A DNA stretch of 41,956 nt from a virus, in the IMG/VR virus record IMGVR_UViG_3300031951_000394, positions 1 to 41,956 of that record; one strand, written 5' to 3'. Made by a program: the position numbers and the translations under genes. The stretch's first letter is position 1. Every line of letters begins with the position of its first letter. The notes under the pieces are model-generated. The model was not told the origin of the DNA. It searched no databases and saw nothing but the letters and a program-made list of their open reading frames with translations. Shown piece after piece: positions 39,246 to 41,956 of the stretch.

Positions 39246-39815
39246 TCAAGCCTGTTTTTCAATATAATTTAAAATATATTCAGAGTGCCCATCGAATAAT
39301 TCACGAAGGGCATCATTCTTATCAGGATCGTTAATTGCAGATCCTGGGATAGATGGCATTATCGCCGATCTAAAAATGAATGGCGCAGTGCTCATACCGT
39401 ATTCAAAAAATACTTGTCCAGCATACGCTCTAATTTCATCATCAAAGTCTAATTCAGAATGTGTATCAAGCGTATCAGCTTTGATCATTGTAGCTTCTGC
39501 CAACCCAACTGCAATATCTTCCGCATCTAGTGGATTCACTACGTCTGCATCAACAGGCTCATTATGGAATAAATGACAGCAAGTCTCAAATACTCTCCAA
39601 TCGTTATAAAAATGATCTGTAGTCATCACAATAATAGCTGCCTGAAGTTTATCCATATTGATATCAGGCAGTTTAATGTTATAGTCTTTCTCAATTTCAT
39701 TTCTCAAAAGTTCGGGTTCATATTCTAACGAATTCATACCATATTTTTTAATGGTGGTCGCTAGAAGTACAAATGCTGGGGCTTTTGGATCTTTGTAAAT
39801 ATCTCTATTAAACAT
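39246..39815 (-). CDS. Hypothetical protein, 189 aa, convergent with terL
   Basis: Acidic, helical protein without recognised domain. Features: D-V-V-N-P-L-D-A-E-D-I-A-V-G-L-A-E-A-T (about 92-110), H-S-E-L-D-F-D-D-E-I-R-A-Y-A. It stops exactly at the terminase stop (no gap), with no room for a terminator. It is after the glycosyltransferase gene (1-nt gap). By position it may act in packaging, but this is speculation. Confidence 0.75.
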   Translation of the reverse strand: MFNRDIYKDPKAPAFVLLATTIKKYGMNSLEYEPELLRNEIEKDYNIKLPDINMDKLQAAIIVMTTDHFYNDWRVFETCCHLFHNEPVDADVVNPLDAEDIAVGLAEATMIKADTLDTHSELDFDDEIRAYAGQVFFEYGMSTAPFIFRSAIMPSIPGSAINDPDKNDALRELFDGHSEYILNYIEKQA

Positions 39816-39816
39816 A

Positions 39817-40536
39817 TTATTCTATTATTAGCAAATTAAGTATTTCTTTAACTATATTATAGTTTGAAACGTGTCCGTTGCCAATATCTTTTAACGCGTC
39901 TAATTTTGAATGCTTAGTGATTTCTGGATTAAATCCATTAGAATCTTTATTATTTGAAATCCAGAGAGGAATTCTTTTTGCTCTAAAAAAATGAGACAAG
40001 ACGATGTCATCCGCTAAGATACATGGCTTGTGTTTGAGTACGTTGAATAGATAATCTATAAAAGATGTATCAATCAATTTCATAGGATAAAGCACGCCGC
40101 CGTAACCCTCAATATAATCAACTTTTAATGTTCCAAAATAAGGTGTAATACCTTTATCTGTAAACATACCCCCATGTCTAGCAATAACTTTATCATCAAA
40201 TTGCCCAAAATCATTTAACATTAATGTTAAATGATTTTTTGCGTAGATAATGTCATCATCGAAAGAAAAAATATAAACATCCTCGTGTAGGTGTCTAAAG
40301 AAAGTAGGTGCTACTTTAGTTATAGGTCCATAATCCGAAGTACGATATATCTGTAAATCGGTCAATGTACGTAATTCTTTGGGAATACTATAAGATGTCT
40401 TTAATCTATCACAGTAAACAGGTACATTAATTTCAATATGATCAACCTTAACATCCTGGTCTAATACACTTTTAAGTGTTGGAATAATTTTATCTATTCT
40501 AGAAGGTATAGTCGAAACAGTTCCAATAATTTTCAT
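39817..40536 (-). CDS. GT-A type glycosyltransferase
   Basis: 239 aa. The nucleotide-sugar binding site is suggested by I-F-S-F-D93-D94-D95-I-I-Y (D-x-D), after an N-terminal I-G-T-V-S-T-I-P-S-R (about 4-13) typical of small GT-A enzymes, and a later D-D-I-V-L-S-H (about 177). It would transfer a sugar to DNA, host lipopolysaccharide or a phage protein; acceptor unknown. Overlaps the phosphatase gene by ATGA. Confidence 0.82.
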   Translation of the reverse strand: MKIIGTVSTIPSRIDKIIPTLKSVLDQDVKVDHIEINVPVYCDRLKTSYSIPKELRTLTDLQIYRTSDYGPITKVAPTFFRHLHEDVYIFSFDDDIIYAKNHLTLMLNDFGQFDDKVIARHGGMFTDKGITPYFGTLKVDYIEGYGGVLYPMKLIDTSFIDYLFNVLKHKPCILADDIVLSHFFRAKRIPLWISNNKDSNGFNPEITKHSKLDALKDIGNGHVSNYNIVKEILNLLIIE

Positions 40537-41045
40537 TTTGTTTCTTTCCAGTCCTTAACCGCTTGAATCATTTTTCCATTCCTGTTCAAGATTTTATCTG
40601 CAAGCTCAACAATTATATCGTTAGGCCATATTCCTTTATGTGGAGCAGATTTCTCTGTCAGTTCCATAGCCTCATGTTCTTTTCCTTCACCCATTGCTTT
40701 ACAGTATAATGAAAAAGCAACCGCAGAAGAACGAGATACCCCAGCGAAGCAATGTACATAAACTGGGCTGTCTTCTTTTTTAGGTAAATATTTTGGATAT
40801 AACTCTAAAATATTTTTAATATCTTCCTCTGAAGGAGCTTCTTTCCAATCAAAGTTTGTGCCAATGTATACGTCGTCAAAGTAAAACTTATAATGATCAA
40901 TACGTTCAACACCATCAGGAGTCGGTTCTTTACAGTTACCTTTTTCCCGTGCTTCAAAAATGGAAATAACTGCCCGAGCCCCATATTTGGTATAGGCCTC
41001 GGGCAGTTCATATCTTGGACCAATAATTAACGAAATGTCACTCAT
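40533..41045 (-). CDS. Dual-specificity protein phosphatase
   Basis: 170 aa. Catalytic C-x5-R loop H-C99-F-A-G-V-S-R105-S-S (about 98-107), with general acid D57 or D58 in Y-F-D-D-V, the hallmarks of DSP/PTP-type phosphatases. Substrate may be host or phage phosphoproteins, or polyphosphorylated RNA ends, since some DSPs act on RNA caps. It is after an RNA ligase gene, which makes the RNA-end role worth considering. Confidence 0.88.
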   Translation of the reverse strand: MSDISLIIGPRYELPEAYTKYGARAVISIFEAREKGNCKEPTPDGVERIDHYKFYFDDVYIGTNFDWKEAPSEEDIKNILELYPKYLPKKEDSPVYVHCFAGVSRSSAVAFSLYCKAMGEGKEHEAMELTEKSAPHKGIWPNDIIVELADKILNRNGKMIQAVKDWKETK

Positions 41046-41956
41046 CGTATTTTAATAAAAATTCAGGATTTATTACCTTAAAGGAGAATCGGCCTAAGTG
41101 ACGTTCTTCCATTTCGACTTTAGGTCGAATAACTATACCTTCTCTCCATACCGACTCGTTTAATTTACTTTTACCTATAGACATGGTTACCAGTTGAGGA
41201 ACATCATGATTTAATACAAAATTATCATCCAGAATAGGAACAGTCGTAAGTCCTAATTCGTTAATAGTGGTCTTGAATTCCTCAAAATCAAAATAACGTC
41301 TTGTAAGAGGATCTACAACGTTAAACCAATTAATTCTTAAGGATGTCAATTGTAGCTTATTTTTTTGAATACCTTGACCGTATAACTCACCTTGTAAAAC
41401 AATAGGTTTACCGTATGTCTCAAGCTTTGCTTTTAAGTCAAGTAATTCAACAGCTTTCCAAAAAGCGTTATCTTCAGCGTGTGCAACGCAAAGATTTCTA
41501 GAACAAACTCCAAAAATCCACTCATCGTCATTACCCTCTAAGTATTTTACAGGAAGACCCGGAGTATTCCTTGGCACACGGAAGACGGTAATACTTGAAC
41601 CATCAATTTTCTCTGTAACAAAACATACAAGTCCTTTATTTTTTTCCAATACGCTTGGGCAAGATTGAATACGTGTTTCATCTGTTTTAGATACGAAACC
41701 TGGAAATAACCCAATAACTTGACCTCTGAGTTGTGCAGGTATTTCAGGTTCCCATTTTTTGATCCCTAGTAAGGCAGTAAGGTCGTCTCCTTCATTAAAT
41801 TTCGAAGGATCAAGTGGTTTACCATCTACTTCTATAGCAGATATTGGCAGAATCAATCCTTGAGAAAATTGTCCTTTTAATTTTATTGTTTTTAATCTAG
41901 CCTCAGTTTGTTCAGGTTTCTTTTGTAAGAATGAGGACCATCCTGTAATTGGAATC
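41038..41956 (-). CDS. RNA ligase, DraRnl/Rnl5-like (partial, start outside window)
   Basis: At least 305 aa, with the frame open to the right edge, so the true start is beyond base 41956. The first visible part (about 40 aa) fits the N-terminal OB-module of DraRnl-like ligases (K-L-K-G-Q-F-S-Q-G-L-I-L-P). Then T-E-K-I-D-G-S-S (motif I, Lys nucleophile), I-V-L-Q-G-E-L-Y-G (III), R-E-G-I-V-I-R (IV), F-K-V-I-N-P-E-F-L-L-K-Y (V). Such ligases seal nicks with RNA on the 3'-OH side. A second RNA ligase beside the Rnl1 type is notable. Confidence 0.9.
   Translation of the reverse strand, partial: IPITGWSSFLQKKPEQTEARLKTIKLKGQFSQGLILPISAIEVDGKPLDPSKFNEGDDLTALLGIKKWEPEIPAQLRGQVIGLFPGFVSKTDETRIQSCPSVLEKNKGLVCFVTEKIDGSSITVFRVPRNTPGLPVKYLEGNDDEWIFGVCSRNLCVAHAEDNAFWKAVELLDLKAKLETYGKPIVLQGELYGQGIQKNKLQLTSLRINWFNVVDPLTRRYFDFEEFKTTINELGLTTVPILDDNFVLNHDVPQLVTMSIGKSKLNESVWREGIVIRPKVEMEERHLGRFSFKVINPEFLLKYDE

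Overview
The window is a dense, AT-rich stretch of a large tailed-phage genome (order of a big myovirus or jumbo phage; the virus itself is not identified). Evidence for a phage is a large terminase subunit beside a T4-style replication, recombination and repair set: UDG-PolA fusion polymerase, DnaB-type helicase, TOPRIM primase, UvsW-like helicase, RecA/UvsX-like recombinase, single-strand binding protein, SbcC/SbcD (gp46/gp47) and an ATP-dependent DNA ligase. Nearly every gene is on the minus strand, with ATGA or 1-nt overlaps; only the terminase (37503-39245) is on plus. Start codons mostly lack a Shine-Dalgarno sequence and are preceded by A-rich leaders, which suggests a host that does not depend on SD (Bacteroidota first, cyanobacteria second). 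This is inference, not proof.

Layout in the direction of most transcription (right to left). 41956-39246: DraRnl/Rnl5-like RNA ligase (cut by the window edge), dual-specificity phosphatase, GT-A glycosyltransferase, unknown protein. 39245-37503: terminase. 37368-32773: a module of a Ycf46-like AAA+ ATPase, a DUF3150-like protein, a DUF1257 (Ycf35-like) protein, a DUF2997 protein and small partners. 32776-23129: SbcD, Thg1-type tRNA-His guanylyltransferase, SbcC, two tiny paralogous membrane-like proteins, UvsW-like helicase, primase and DnaB-like helicase. 23132-17399: UDG-PolA polymerase, ParB-like protein, GP88-like Cys protein, antirepressor-like protein. 17325-13986: a 660-aa unknown, a JAMM protease and a ThiF/E1-like protein (ubiquitin-like/PRTRC-like chemistry). 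13980-8402: SSB, recombinase, AT-hook protein, DNA ligase, VWA protein, several of these separated by intrinsic hairpins. 8353-4992: PD-(D/E)XK nuclease, HhH-GPD glycosylase-like protein, metallophosphoesterase, nucleotidyltransferase. 4995-187: Pnkp kinase/phosphatase, WGR protein, two further proteins, Rnl1-like RNA ligase, Nudix hydrolase.

Three themes stand out. RNA end repair: Pnkp, two different RNA ligases, Thg1 and a predicted nucleotidyltransferase, a likely answer to host tRNA-cleaving defence. Possible protein-conjugation/remodelling: E1 plus JAMM, and the Ycf46/DUF1257/DUF2997 set with a VWA protein. An undescribed C-terminal peptide: five proteins scattered over the window end in R-[A/K]-I-[K/R]-[I/L], with different synonymous codons, and near matches occur at the C-terminus of the AAA+ ATPase and the N-terminus of the VWA protein. 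No tRNA, rRNA, insertion sequence or CRISPR array was seen, and no gene-free stretch exceeds 300 bases.
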